Positions 1 through 7,045 of a DNA stretch of 64,000 bases are shown here, piece by piece; the first letter of the stretch is position 1; each line of letters opens with the position of its first letter. Source of the stretch: Sphingomonas albertensis (GTDB lineage: Bacteria > Pseudomonadota > Alphaproteobacteria > Sphingomonadales > Sphingomonadaceae); NCBI RefSeq assembly GCF_014358075.1, contig NZ_JACONT010000017.1, positions 1-64,000 of the forward strand. The letters are read 5' to 3'. A program made the translations under genes and the position numbers. The notes under the pieces were generated by a model. That model did no database searches. It was not told where the DNA came from and worked only from the letters and a program-made list of their open reading frames with translations.

Positions 1-21
1 GCGGCGGTGCCCGGCGCGGCG

Positions 22-411
22 CTAACGCCCCTCGACCGATTCGAGATATGCGATCCGGTCTGGCGACGCGGCCAGCAGGTTGCGGACTTCGAGCGCGGCC
101 TTGGCGACCCTTCCGATCAGCGAACCTCGAAAACCGTAACGAGACGCCCGCAGGACCCCATCGCGCCGCATGCAGGCGATCGCGTGATCCGCGTCCAGGA
201 ACACCATGGAGAGCGCGGTCGCGATAGCCTCGCGTGGCCGGTCACCGTCCAGATGGCGCTCCAGCACATTGACGTGCGCCTTGACCTCCGACGCGAGCGC
301 CTTCGACGCGGGGGGACGTGCCTCGGCGCGCAACAGTGCGACCATCGCGGCCTGACTCCTGGCGGCGATCAGACGGGCCGCAAGATCGGCGACTGGCTGC
401 GGCTTCGACAT
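22..411 (-). CDS. hypothetical helical protein, 129 aa
   Basis: I do not recognise the family. The product is 129 aa, soluble, and rich in Ala, Arg and Leu, as expected of a mostly alpha-helical protein. It has no signal peptide, membrane segment or cysteine-rich motif. The ATG follows a good ribosome site (AAGGAACG). Only one base separates it from the stop of the upstream small ORF (TGA-G-ATG), so the two are probably co-transcribed and coupled. Its closeness to the XRE/JAB pair and the retron makes an accessory role possible, but nothing in the sequence shows a function. Confidence 0.6.
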   Translation of the reverse strand: MSKPQPVADLAARLIAARSQAAMVALLRAEARPPASKALASEVKAHVNVLERHLDGDRPREAIATALSMVFLDADHAIACMRRDGVLRASRYGFRGSLIGRVAKAALEVRNLLAASPDRIAYLESVEGR

Positions 412-412
412 C

Positions 413-610
413 TCACGTTCCTTCTATTCGGCTTCGGGACGTGCCGATATGATGCGAATGCTCACGTTCCGCGACGTAGGGTGTGGAAATGACCATTCCG
501 GCCCACATCATGGCGACGACCAATGGTGGCTCGCTGCCCGCCGGCTCGTTCTCCGCTTGACCGACATCACGCTCCACGCGGTGTCGCGCCAGATCTGGGT
601 CTACGTTCAT
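413..610 (-). CDS. small hypothetical protein, 65 aa
   Basis: This short ORF is not recognised. It has a plausible ribosome site (GGAAGAGC, six bases before the ATG). Its stop lies one base before the start of the next gene on the same strand, an operon-like arrangement that favours it being real. The product is hydrophilic and acidic at the N-terminus, with a short hydrophobic stretch around residues 30-43 (VVAMMWAGMVIS) and a His-rich patch near residues 51-54. It could instead be a non-coding leader for the downstream gene. Confidence 0.4.
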   Translation of the reverse strand: MNVDPDLARHRVERDVGQAENEPAGSEPPLVVAMMWAGMVISTPYVAEREHSHHIGTSRSRIEGT

Positions 611-644
611 GATTGCTCTTCCGCTTCCCAGAAACAGCCTACAT

Positions 645-1196
645 TCAATTACGACGATCAGTTAGATTTACATTCCCGCCGATGTTCAGCGCGAGCGGCT
701 CGTAGTTATCTTGCCACTCTCGGAAGTTAAGATCCAACGCGTATTGAAAAACTGGAGCGATATTGACAGTGCCATTCGGGTTATACGTTGGCCCGCTCAA
801 AATAGATGTGAAATTGAAAACACTCGGTGCTGAAGTTTTGCCACCTGGGGATGCCCAATATGCCTGAGCCAAGGTGAAGAGATGATCCTGTTCCAACGAG
901 TTGGATTGATTGAATAAGACAGCCCAACCGTTCTGCTGAAATATCATCCCGTAACGCTCGGCGACGCCCATGACAGTCGATGGCTGCGTACCGAGATAGG
1001 AGCAGACCCGGAAAAGCGTCTCAAATTGAAGAGGGCTTTTACCAGCTTCCACCTTGGTCCACGCGCTGGCGGTCTGACCCAAAGCGTCAGCAACCTGAGC
1101 CTGATGCAAGCCACGTTCCGCGCGCGCCTCGCGAAGCAGAATTGCACAGAAACTGGTCCAAGCCGTTATCTGGCCGGTATTTCCAAACAGCACCAT
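645..1196 (-). CDS. XRE-family helix-turn-helix regulator
   Basis: A DNA-binding protein of 183 aa. Residues about 15-75 form a Cro/C1-type helix-turn-helix (LLREARAERGLHQAQVADAL, then a TASAWTKVEAGKSP recognition region). The C-terminal ~100 aa is not recognised and is rich in Asn, Phe and Trp. I chose the internal ATG at 1196 because AAAGGTGAG stands just upstream; the longer frame reaching 1496 would add 100 residues that do not look like protein. It is divergent from the JAB-domain gene at 1396, with a ~200-bp shared control region, so it probably regulates itself and that neighbour. Confidence 0.8.
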   Translation of the reverse strand: MVLFGNTGQITAWTSFCAILLREARAERGLHQAQVADALGQTASAWTKVEAGKSPLQFETLFRVCSYLGTQPSTVMGVAERYGMIFQQNGWAVLFNQSNSLEQDHLFTLAQAYWASPGGKTSAPSVFNFTSILSGPTYNPNGTVNIAPVFQYALDLNFREWQDNYEPLALNIGGNVNLTDRRN

Positions 1197-1395
1197 ACTC
1201 ACCTTTATATTCCTGGCAGGAACATAGAGCTTCTCAATGGGAAGTCCATAAAGGTTTTGGGTTAACCGCCAGATCCGAATGCGGACCGTGCGCCCGCTTG
1301 CGCCGAAACCGATGGCGCCATGAACCCGACTCATGGCTTGGCCTGCCGTATCGGACCAGGTAGCTGGTCCTGGTTGCAACGCGGGAGTTCGGAAA

Positions 1396-1992
1396 GTGAG
1401 GAGGCTTACTTCTAGCGAGGTCGCGGTCATCGACGGGCTGACGATGATGGGCTTGGCGACGGGGTGGGAATGGATGGCGGCTCTCGATGCCGGCACGCAG
1501 GCTCAGGTCGCCTTCCGAACCGACGAGCGCACGGACGGCACCAACTCGGACACTGCGATGAAAACCCATTGGGCAGGCGGCGGCCACTTGGTCATCCACC
1601 ACAATCATCCGAGCGGGGAGAGCCTCTCCCATCCCGACTGGAACTGCTTGCTCGACCCCGATCAGCCCATGGACGAGATATTCGCCTGTACGCTTGACGG
1701 CACCGTCTACTATGGCGCGCTCGTCGACGACGCTACGGCCCGGCAGGCACTGGCTCGCTACGGCTTTGCGCACCCGTCTGCTGAGACGGCCATCTTCGAC
1801 TCGTTGGCCGGCCAGACGCTAGGTTTCCGGACCGCAGTCGCTGCGACATTCGGCAAGCATGCCGTCTCGCTCGCGCTCGGCCAGCGAGGCTTCGCCTACG
1901 ACATCGCTCCCGGTCCGGTGATGCAAAGAGCCCTTGCGCATGTATCCGGGCCGATCGCCGCAGGCACTGCTGCCGCCCTAGCTAAACTCTAG
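1396..1992 (+). CDS. JAB/MPN (RadC-like) domain protein
   Basis: A 198-aa product with the metal-binding signature of the JAB/MPN (RadC-type) fold. HNHPSG is at residues 69-74, with Ser and Asp following (ESLSHPD), preceded by the hydrophobic strand HLVIH. The N-terminal LTSSEV resembles the start of RadC domains. The His-to-Asp spacing is one residue shorter than in RadC (HNHPSG-x6-D), so metal binding is likely but not certain. The start is a GTG preceded by GGGAG at eight bases; an upstream in-frame ATG at 1333 is possible. It is divergent from the XRE gene and next to the retron. No downstream partner shares its strand. Peptidase, deubiquitinase-like or purely structural roles cannot be separated from sequence. 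Confidence 0.65.
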   Translation: MRRLTSSEVAVIDGLTMMGLATGWEWMAALDAGTQAQVAFRTDERTDGTNSDTAMKTHWAGGGHLVIHHNHPSGESLSHPDWNCLLDPDQPMDEIFACTLDGTVYYGALVDDATARQALARYGFAHPSAETAIFDSLAGQTLGFRTAVAATFGKHAVSLALGQRGFAYDIAPGPVMQRALAHVSGPIAAGTAAALAKL

Positions 1993-2355
1993 GCCGTCTC
2001 ACGCCCGATCCAACAAGGTCTGGCTAATTAAGTCGAGAATTGCTCAGGTTTGCCGTAGGCACCCGCACGTCTACGATCCCGTCACCCGTCTTTCTCAGGC
2101 ATCAGACGACGGAATCTTCTTGGCCATACCTCTGCTGGCCGCCGCCGATCGGACAGCCGCGTTTCGACCACTCGCGGGAGCCTAGCGCCCAAACCATCGC
2201 TTGCATCCGGTCGCGATCCGTTTGCGCTGAGCGACTTCAGGATACGAGGTATCCGAGTAGGGGCTCAGTCGAGTGCACCTCCGAAAGGCCATCGGCGGCT
2301 GTGCGGCCCGCGCGAGCCTCGAAGATCTCGCGTCGAACTCCTTCCGTGGAAGGTT
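1993..2355. other. intergenic, convergent side of the retron
   Basis: No convincing gene. Two small perfect inverted repeats are visible: GGATAC-gag-GTATCC at 2240-2254, and CCTTCC-gt-GGAAGG at 2340-2353 just past the reverse transcriptase stop. The latter could help end minus-strand transcription, although no T-tract follows. Confidence 0.5.
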
Positions 2356-3531
2356 TCAGTCGTCGTCCGACGCTCCGGACCAGCGAGGCTGGACCAGCGG
2401 CCAGTTGGCAGTGCGGAAGAGGGCCAGTGCATCCGCCGCATACTCAGGGTCGACGCACTGCGCCCAGGATATCAGACCGCGGACATGGTGATACATGCTC
2501 GACACTCCGGTCTTCCTCGCCATCGCATGCGCCGCCGGCCCATGCGATGGTGCGGTGAGATAGTGGAGATGTAGCCGAAGGTTGTCCTTGAACTCACGAG
2601 CGAGGCGCGGCCGGTCGCCGTCGACAAGCATGCCGAGAACGATCCGCCGAGAACCCGGGCCGCGGATAACCGTCTTGCGGAGGTTCGGGCTGAAACCGTA
2701 CTCGTTGAGGATGCGTAACACCTGCGTCCGGCACCGGCGCATATCGGCAAGCGCGATCGCCGAGCCATGTGGGGCGGAAAACGCCAGATCGTCGGCGTAT
2801 CGCGTGTAGCGCATGCCCATCCTCGTTGCTAGGTTGGCGAGTCGCTGGTCGGCGTGACGCATGACGAGGTTCGCCAGCATGGGACTTGTCGGAGCGCCCT
2901 GTGGCAGCACGCCTTCGTGAGGATAGTTGTAATATGGGATCGCCACCCATCTTGCAGCAGGATCGGGAGCTGGCTTGGACGATGGGATCGGCCTCGTCAC
3001 CAGTCGCGCCATTTCGAACGAGATCAGCTTCTGAAACCCGATCGCCTCGAAGACTGCGGCGACACTGCCTTCGCCGATGCTGTGGAAGAAATCCTGTACG
3101 TCGACCTTGAGCAGGAACGAGCACTCGCAGTGCTCTTCCGCAGCGAGATAGGGACTTGATCCGGGATGGAAGGCGTAGCTCGCCTCGTGCGGCGCCACGT
3201 GCTGGATCACGTTCTCGACGATCCAGCGCTGAACCTCCTTCAGCGACGGGGGCGGAACGCTGATCGTGCGCATGCGACTGCGACCCGGCACGCGCTTCTT
3301 CAGACGGAATGTGCGGTAGCCAGTGGCTGCACTCCGGGCCACCACCTGCCGAAGATAGCGGTATGGCACGTCGGTCAGAAACGCCAGATGGCGCAACGTG
3401 AGGACCGGCTCGATACGTGGGTCGGTGTCGCGTATCCGGCTGATCGACGCGAGCGCGTTGGCCAGCACGTCCGGCGGAACACCCTTACGCCTGCCTTCCG
3501 ATCGGTAGCGCTGAGGAGCCGGCGCGGGCAT
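2356..3531 (-). CDS. retron-type reverse transcriptase
   Basis: A 391-aa RNA-dependent DNA polymerase of the retron/bacterial group. In order I see LLKVDVQDFFHSI (141-152, first catalytic Asp), LPQGAPTSP (209-217), YTRYADDLAFS (242-252, the YADD active site), and VLGMLVD (298-304), the position of the retron VTG motif. SYAFHPGSSPYLAAEEH (118-134) matches the retron-specific region whose usual motif is NAxxH, here AAEEH. There is no maturase or endonuclease domain, and the length is normal for retron RTs. It follows a PRTase-like gene on the same strand across a 176-base gap rich in inverted repeats. Expected role: reverse transcription of a linked ncRNA to make msDNA that keeps the partner toxin in check. 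A group II intron RT is unlikely given the length and missing maturase domain. Confidence 0.9.
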   Translation of the reverse strand: MPAPAPQRYRSEGRRKGVPPDVLANALASISRIRDTDPRIEPVLTLRHLAFLTDVPYRYLRQVVARSAATGYRTFRLKKRVPGRSRMRTISVPPPSLKEVQRWIVENVIQHVAPHEASYAFHPGSSPYLAAEEHCECSFLLKVDVQDFFHSIGEGSVAAVFEAIGFQKLISFEMARLVTRPIPSSKPAPDPAARWVAIPYYNYPHEGVLPQGAPTSPMLANLVMRHADQRLANLATRMGMRYTRYADDLAFSAPHGSAIALADMRRCRTQVLRILNEYGFSPNLRKTVIRGPGSRRIVLGMLVDGDRPRLAREFKDNLRLHLHYLTAPSHGPAAHAMARKTGVSSMYHHVRGLISWAQCVDPEYAADALALFRTANWPLVQPRWSGASDDD

Positions 3532-3540
3532 CTACTTCGA

Positions 3541-3700
3541 CCCACCCCGGGGGGTGGGACTGCGCGTCGCAACCAAGGCCCCGACCGGCGTGACGTGCAG
3601 TCTCGCGCAGCGCGAAGGCCCAGCTCCACTTTTCGAACGCCGGAAATCCGACGCTCCAGATCCCAAGAGGACCAGTCGCCGCTCGCGCGGCGCATTCCTA
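3541..3700 (-). ncRNA. candidate retron msr-msd RNA
   Basis: The gap between effector and RT is too structured for a plain spacer. Read on the minus strand: a hairpin with a 6-bp CGCCGC/GCGGCG stem and a 4-base loop (3677-3692) flanked by AGGA/TCCT; then an outer imperfect inverted repeat joining 3649-3665 with 3555-3569 (TGGGA, CTG and GCGTCG all have partners); inside it CCGGCGT pairs with ACGCCGG, and inside that TCGCG-ctg-CGCGA. An alternative hairpin GTCGG-ATTT-CCGGC has a UUU loop like those bound by some retron RTs. This nested layout fits a1/a2 plus msr and msd. The ends, branching G and length are not established, and the 18-base palindrome at 3541-3558 overlaps the a2 arm. The assignment is inference. 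Confidence 0.42.
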
Positions 3701-3707
3701 GCCGGCC

Positions 3708-4934
3708 TCACCGACTCCTCAGCTGCGTTGGATAGTAGAACGGCTTGCTGTTCGTGGGAAGCACCGGTTCGCGACTGCGCCGCCTGCGTAGGCGAAGGAG
3801 CTCGCGCCGTCCGAGATCAGTCAGCGAGAAGCGCCGACCCCGTTGCGATGCCCAGCGGGCAATGACCAGATAGCCGGTGATCTCGTCGACGCGCTTCAGC
3901 GACACGCGCGAGAGAGCCGAGATGGCCTGTGCCGACGACGGGCCCTTCTCGATGGCGGCCAGCACCAGCATCGTCCTGATCCAGCGCTCGCCGACGGGGC
4001 GATCCAGCCGATCGCGTGCCGCCTTGATTCGAAGCAGGGCGGCGGCCCGCTCCATCAACTGTTCGGCGGCGTCGACGGGGAAGTCATAATCGGCGCCCAA
4101 GGTGCTGCGCTCCCGAAACAGCGGCTGCCAGCCTCCCTTCGTCGAATGCAGGATGTACGGAGCGTTGTTGGGCACGCCGTGCGCGAAGGCAATCAGCGCT
4201 CCGCCATTGTTGAATCCGAGGGGATAACGCTGACGTCCAGGGTAGCGGCGGCAGAGATCGGAGACTTGCACGAGCTCTGCCCCGTCGAAGACATCGTGGA
4301 TCGTGGGGCAACCGGTCACAACATGTACCCGGGGTCGCAATCGGCTTGCCCGCACAGTGGCGATCCCCTCGATCGTTCCGGAATACGCGACGACGTGAAA
4401 GCTAACGTAATCGTAGGATCGCCAGCTCTGCAGCGTCGCCACGCGGGCGAACGCCTCCAGCATCTCGGTCACACGCTTTCCGGACCCGATGAAGTCCGTC
4501 ACGATGACGATCGGCCCCACCTTCTCCTTGCGCATGGCGTCGGGTCCTGGATGCGACAGGACCGAGCCGCCATGAAGACGGGAATAGCTCGTGATCAGGT
4601 TCGCGACCGTGCCCTCGCTGCCCACTTGCGGGTCGTCGGGCGCGATGGCCGGCACGCCCGCCCCGGTCGCCCGCCCCCTGTCGCCGCCGGGAAAGAACGG
4701 ATCGATCTCCTCGCCCGTCTTCACCACCGCCCGCTCGGCAAACAGCGCCAGTGGTCTGGCATGGTCGGATCGACCCGCCGCAACCGTATCCAACAAACCC
4801 ACGAGTCCGCGATGCAGCTCGTCGCGCCGCACCAGCATTATTTCGTCAATCAGAAGGGTCGCAGTGACGCGCTCGACCTCGTCAAACTTATCGAGCCAAG
4901 CGGACGCGAAGGCGGACCCGGACAGCTTCGGCAA
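3708..4934 (-). CDS. retron partner: PRTase-like plus winged helix
   Basis: A 408-aa putative effector. Residues 142-155 (IVIVTDFIGSGKRV) match the PRPP-binding loop of type I phosphoribosyltransferases (hydrophobic strand, acidic residue, small-residue loop). The surrounding ~60-220 could form the Rossmann-like PRTase core. The C-terminal ~315-385 looks like a winged helix (WIRTMLVLAAIEKGP, then LTDLGRRELLRL), followed by an Arg-rich tail. Retron classification (Mestre and co-workers) includes a class whose partner is a PRTase-like protein with a winged helix; I believe this is type III. The start is TTG with a purine-rich AAAGGGGGGGACGAGA just before it. Expected role: a toxin or nucleotide-modifying enzyme released when msDNA is disturbed by phage. 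Substrate and activity are unknown. Confidence 0.75.
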   Translation of the reverse strand: MPKLSGSAFASAWLDKFDEVERVTATLLIDEIMLVRRDELHRGLVGLLDTVAAGRSDHARPLALFAERAVVKTGEEIDPFFPGGDRGRATGAGVPAIAPDDPQVGSEGTVANLITSYSRLHGGSVLSHPGPDAMRKEKVGPIVIVTDFIGSGKRVTEMLEAFARVATLQSWRSYDYVSFHVVAYSGTIEGIATVRASRLRPRVHVVTGCPTIHDVFDGAELVQVSDLCRRYPGRQRYPLGFNNGGALIAFAHGVPNNAPYILHSTKGGWQPLFRERSTLGADYDFPVDAAEQLMERAAALLRIKAARDRLDRPVGERWIRTMLVLAAIEKGPSSAQAISALSRVSLKRVDEITGYLVIARWASQRGRRFSLTDLGRRELLRLRRRRSREPVLPTNSKPFYYPTQLRSR

Positions 4935-5441
4935 TCTCGTCCCCCCCTTTGCGCACCGCTCAGTTCCTAATGGCGGCCATTCCCGGCATGGGCAAATGGT
5001 TCAGTTCGCCGACTCGCCACGTATTCGCGCGTGATCCGATCGGACTGCCTGCTCTCTATCCGGCCAATAAGATCAGTTTGACCGAAGACAACCCTCGAAC
5101 GTGCGAGCCAGCATCATGTCGTCTGGTGCGAAAGCGTACGCCTGGACGTCATTCACCCCGCCCGCGTGATCCGGCCAGCGGCTTAGGTACGAGTCACTCG
5201 CCGTCGCACGACCGTCGCCAGGATGTTCCCGCAACCGGCCATCGAACCTCGAAGCATGACCGACTTAAGGCACCGGACATCGCAACAACCAGCTCGCTGG
5301 TGAGACGTCCGAGGCCCGCCATCGTCCTTTAGGTCATCCTCCACGTCCTTTTGGATCGGATCAATCACCTCGGAAAACGTGGGAGCACCGTGAGCGAGGA
5401 GACAGAGAGCGGAAGATATTGAAAATACGCCTTCCGCCGTC
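4935..5441. other. intergenic upstream of the retron
   Basis: About 500 bases with no convincing gene. It must contain the retron promoter on the minus strand. An 11-bp word (CGCGTGATCCG) occurs twice in the same orientation, at 5028-5038 and 5163-5173, and GGCCGGAT-like words lie nearby. CGAGTcACTCG (about 5190-5200) is a small palindrome. This stretch is an alternative place for the retron ncRNA, but I found no long nested pairing here comparable to 3541-3700. Confidence 0.5.
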
Positions 5442-5469
5442 TTGCGTTAACAATTTGTTCGGCTATTCT
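5442..5469 (+). promoter_or_regulatory. sigma-70-like promoter, likely leaderless
   Basis: TTGCGT (5442-5447), a 16-base spacer and TATTCT (5464-5469) sit in a locally AT-rich stretch. Transcription would begin about seven bases after the -10 box, at or beside the ATG at 5476. No Shine-Dalgarno sequence precedes that ATG, so a leaderless mRNA is the simplest reading. Confidence 0.5.
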
Positions 5470-5475
5470 AGACAC

Positions 5476-5754
5476 ATGGAAGTAACTAATGCGATCACCG
5501 TCATGAGCGCCCTCGCACAGCCGACCCGGCTGGCTGTTCTCACGATCCTGACAGCGGCGGGGCCCGACGGCCTGACCGCCGGCGAGCTGGCGGAGCGCAC
5601 CGGCACTCCGGCGAACACGATGTCCGCCCACCTGACGATCCTGTCGCATGCAGGACTGACCGCGTCGCGTCGTGCCGGACGCAACATCATCTACCGGGCG
5701 CTCCCGGAAACCGTTCGCGATCTGACGGCGTACCTCACCGAAAATTGCGGCTGA
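5476..5754 (+). CDS. ArsR-family winged-helix regulator
   Basis: A 92-aa regulator made of a single ArsR/SmtB-type winged helix: MSALAQPTRLAVLTIL (helix 1-2), LTAGELAERTGTP then NTMSAHLTILSHAGL (recognition helix), and SRRAGRNIIYR (wing). No Cys-rich metal site is visible, so it may sense something other than arsenic or heavy metal, or act by dimer contacts only. I chose ATG 5476 because the ArsR similarity begins there and the promoter lies immediately upstream; the ATG at 5419 would precede the promoter. No ars, metal efflux or other obvious target gene follows; a tandem repeat array begins about 100 bases downstream. Autoregulation is usual for the family. Confidence 0.85.
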   Translation: MEVTNAITVMSALAQPTRLAVLTILTAAGPDGLTAGELAERTGTPANTMSAHLTILSHAGLTASRRAGRNIIYRALPETVRDLTAYLTENCG

Positions 5755-5851
5755 GGCCGGGGCTTCCGGCCGTCGCCGCATCGCGATCGCCGAAGTCTCC
5801 GCTACCTTTCGTAACCGAGAGCGGCACGGGCGACGACTACGCTGCCAGAGA

Positions 5852-5930
5852 CGCCATCGAGCGCCATCGAGCGCCATCGAGCGCCATCGAGCGCCATCGA
5901 GCGCCATCGAGCGCCATCGAGCGCCATCGG
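5852..5930. repeat. 10-bp tandem repeat, about 8 copies
   Basis: The unit GCGCCATCGA repeats head to tail about eight times; the first copy has A for G at its start and the last ends in G. The period equals roughly one helical turn. Read as protein it gives a 10-aa repeat in three frames on each strand, but the ORFs that cross it look spurious. It lies between the ArsR gene and the YozE-like gene. Confidence 0.95.
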
Positions 5931-6000
5931 TCTCGATGCACGGTGCGCGGCGGTTGTCAAGCGCATGGCGACGAGCCGTCCTGACCGCGTCGGCCGATCT

Positions 6001-6240
6001 CTAGTCGGCCATCCAGTCGCTTTCGGCATCGTCGATGGCCGCGAACGCGTCGCCATCCGCCTGCTGCTTGCGAAGGTGGGCCCGTACGGCTTCGGGATCT
6101 CCCCCCTTTGGAAACGTCCGATCCGCCCGGGCCGCCTCGGCGATGCCGTCGACCCAATCCCCCCGATCGCGCTGGCCCAATAGCCATTTTCCAAACGCCG
6201 GCTTTGGCCCCGGCTCGCTGTCGTCGTAATTGATCATCAT
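6001..6240 (-). CDS. YozE/SAM-like small protein
   Basis: A 79-aa acidic soluble protein. FGKWLLGQRDRGDWVDGIAE (residues 16-35), followed by DRTFPKGGD, matches the YozE SAM-like fold (F-x-x-W-L-x-x-Q-R, then a D-x-x-F-P motif). The biochemical role of the family is unknown. It starts 44 bases from a GTTC-N7-GTTC element that resembles the alphaproteobacterial LexA box, and it is divergent from the umuD remnant. SOS control is therefore plausible. The start ATG ATG is ambiguous by one codon. Confidence 0.75.
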   Translation of the reverse strand: MMINYDDSEPGPKPAFGKWLLGQRDRGDWVDGIAEAARADRTFPKGGDPEAVRAHLRKQQADGDAFAAIDDAESDWMAD

Positions 6241-6568
6241 CGCATTTTTCAGGTCAATGCCACACTCATCGCACCCGCCGGATGTTCTTGCAATGTTCTT
6301 GAGATCGACACGAAGAGCGCCTAGCTAAGGGACGGCCGCTTCACCGCGGTTCGACACGGCTGGAGCGATGAGATGCGGTACGACCAAGGGCCGCGCGCGA
6401 GGGCGCGCGCCATTCACGACGAACGCGAGCTGCCGGCTTCGACAGTGGCATGTGGTTCTGGCGGGGCCGAGCGCCCCAACCCGGTCGGGTGTCTGATGAC
6501 GGCACAGGAAGTCTCCGACCTCCTGGCGGCTCGGAACACTCGATCCGTCCCCACGTCGGTCCGGTAGC
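6241..6568. other. divergent control region with LexA-type site
   Basis: Lies between the YozE-like gene and the umuD remnant. It holds the LexA-type direct repeat at 6284-6298. A 9-base word GGAACACTC followed one base later by ATC occurs near 6534 and again inside the start of umuD near 6585, a short duplication. No gene is visible. Confidence 0.5.
6284..6298 (+). promoter_or_regulatory. LexA-type box GTTC-N7-GTTC
   Basis: GTTC-ttgcaat-GTTC is an exact match to the direct-repeat LexA operator known from alphaproteobacteria such as Rhodobacter and Rhizobium. The wider sequence is a repeat of TGTTCTTG. It lies between the YozE-like gene and the umuDC remnant, which supports SOS regulation of one or both. 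Confidence 0.6.
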
Positions 6569-7045
6569 ATGGTGCGGAACACTCAATCGCGTGCGGTCGT
6601 AGTACCCACGAACCGGGATGAGACGTCGCTACGTCTCCACGACGTCCCGTTCGAACTCGCGAGCAGCGAGGTGCCGTTCTTTCTGTCCGACATCCCGGCC
6701 GGTTTCCCCTCGCCGGCCCAGGACGACATGCAGGACCCGATCGACCTCGGCGCGTAGCTGGTCCAGCATCCGGCCGCCAGCTATGTCATGCGCGTCGAGG
6801 GCCGATCGATGGCGGGTGCCGGCATCAACGACGGCGATCTCCTCATCGTGAACCGGGCCAAGGCACCGCGCCCGGGCGCGATCGTCGTCGCCCCCGTCCA
6901 CGGGGAGCGGACGCTGAAACGCCCGCACCTTGTCAACGGACGCCACTGGCTCGTGCCCGAAGCCGAGGGTTACGCCGAGATACTCGTTGACGAGCACGTC
7001 GAGATCTGGGGCACCGTCGTCGGCGTCGCGCGCAGGATGGCATGA
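6569..7045 (+). pseudogene. umuD: umuD with in-frame amber stop
   Basis: UmuD is the LexA-like accessory subunit of DNA polymerase V. The reading frame runs from ATG 6569 through SDIPAGFPSPAQ, which holds the A-G self-cleavage site, to a TAG at 6755-6757. It then continues in frame: LVQHPAASYVMRVEGRSM carries the catalytic Ser region, and GERTLKRPHL the Lys region, to the stop at 7045. Comparison with the conserved IDL-xx-LVQHP stretch suggests that one base change turned a Tyr codon into TAG. Without suppression only ~62 N-terminal residues are made. An internal ATG at 6788 could start an 85-aa fragment keeping Ser and Lys. The stop overlaps umuC by ATGA, as in working umuDC operons. Confidence 0.85.

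Noticed and set aside
2040..2558. Plus-strand ORF overlapping the RT 3' end
   Set aside because: It has Arg/Ser/Pro-rich composition and no start signal, and it overlaps the retron RT frame.
3541..3558. CCCACCCC-gg-GGGGTGGG as an intrinsic terminator
   Set aside because: There is no T-tract, and termination here would block RT expression; it is more likely part of the RNA structure before RT.
4949..5332. Plus-strand ORF upstream of the retron
   Set aside because: It has no ribosome site, basic low-complexity sequence and no similarity; the region more likely holds the retron promoter.
5852..5930. Possible CRISPR array
   Set aside because: The copies are contiguous 10-bp units without spacers and no cas gene is present.
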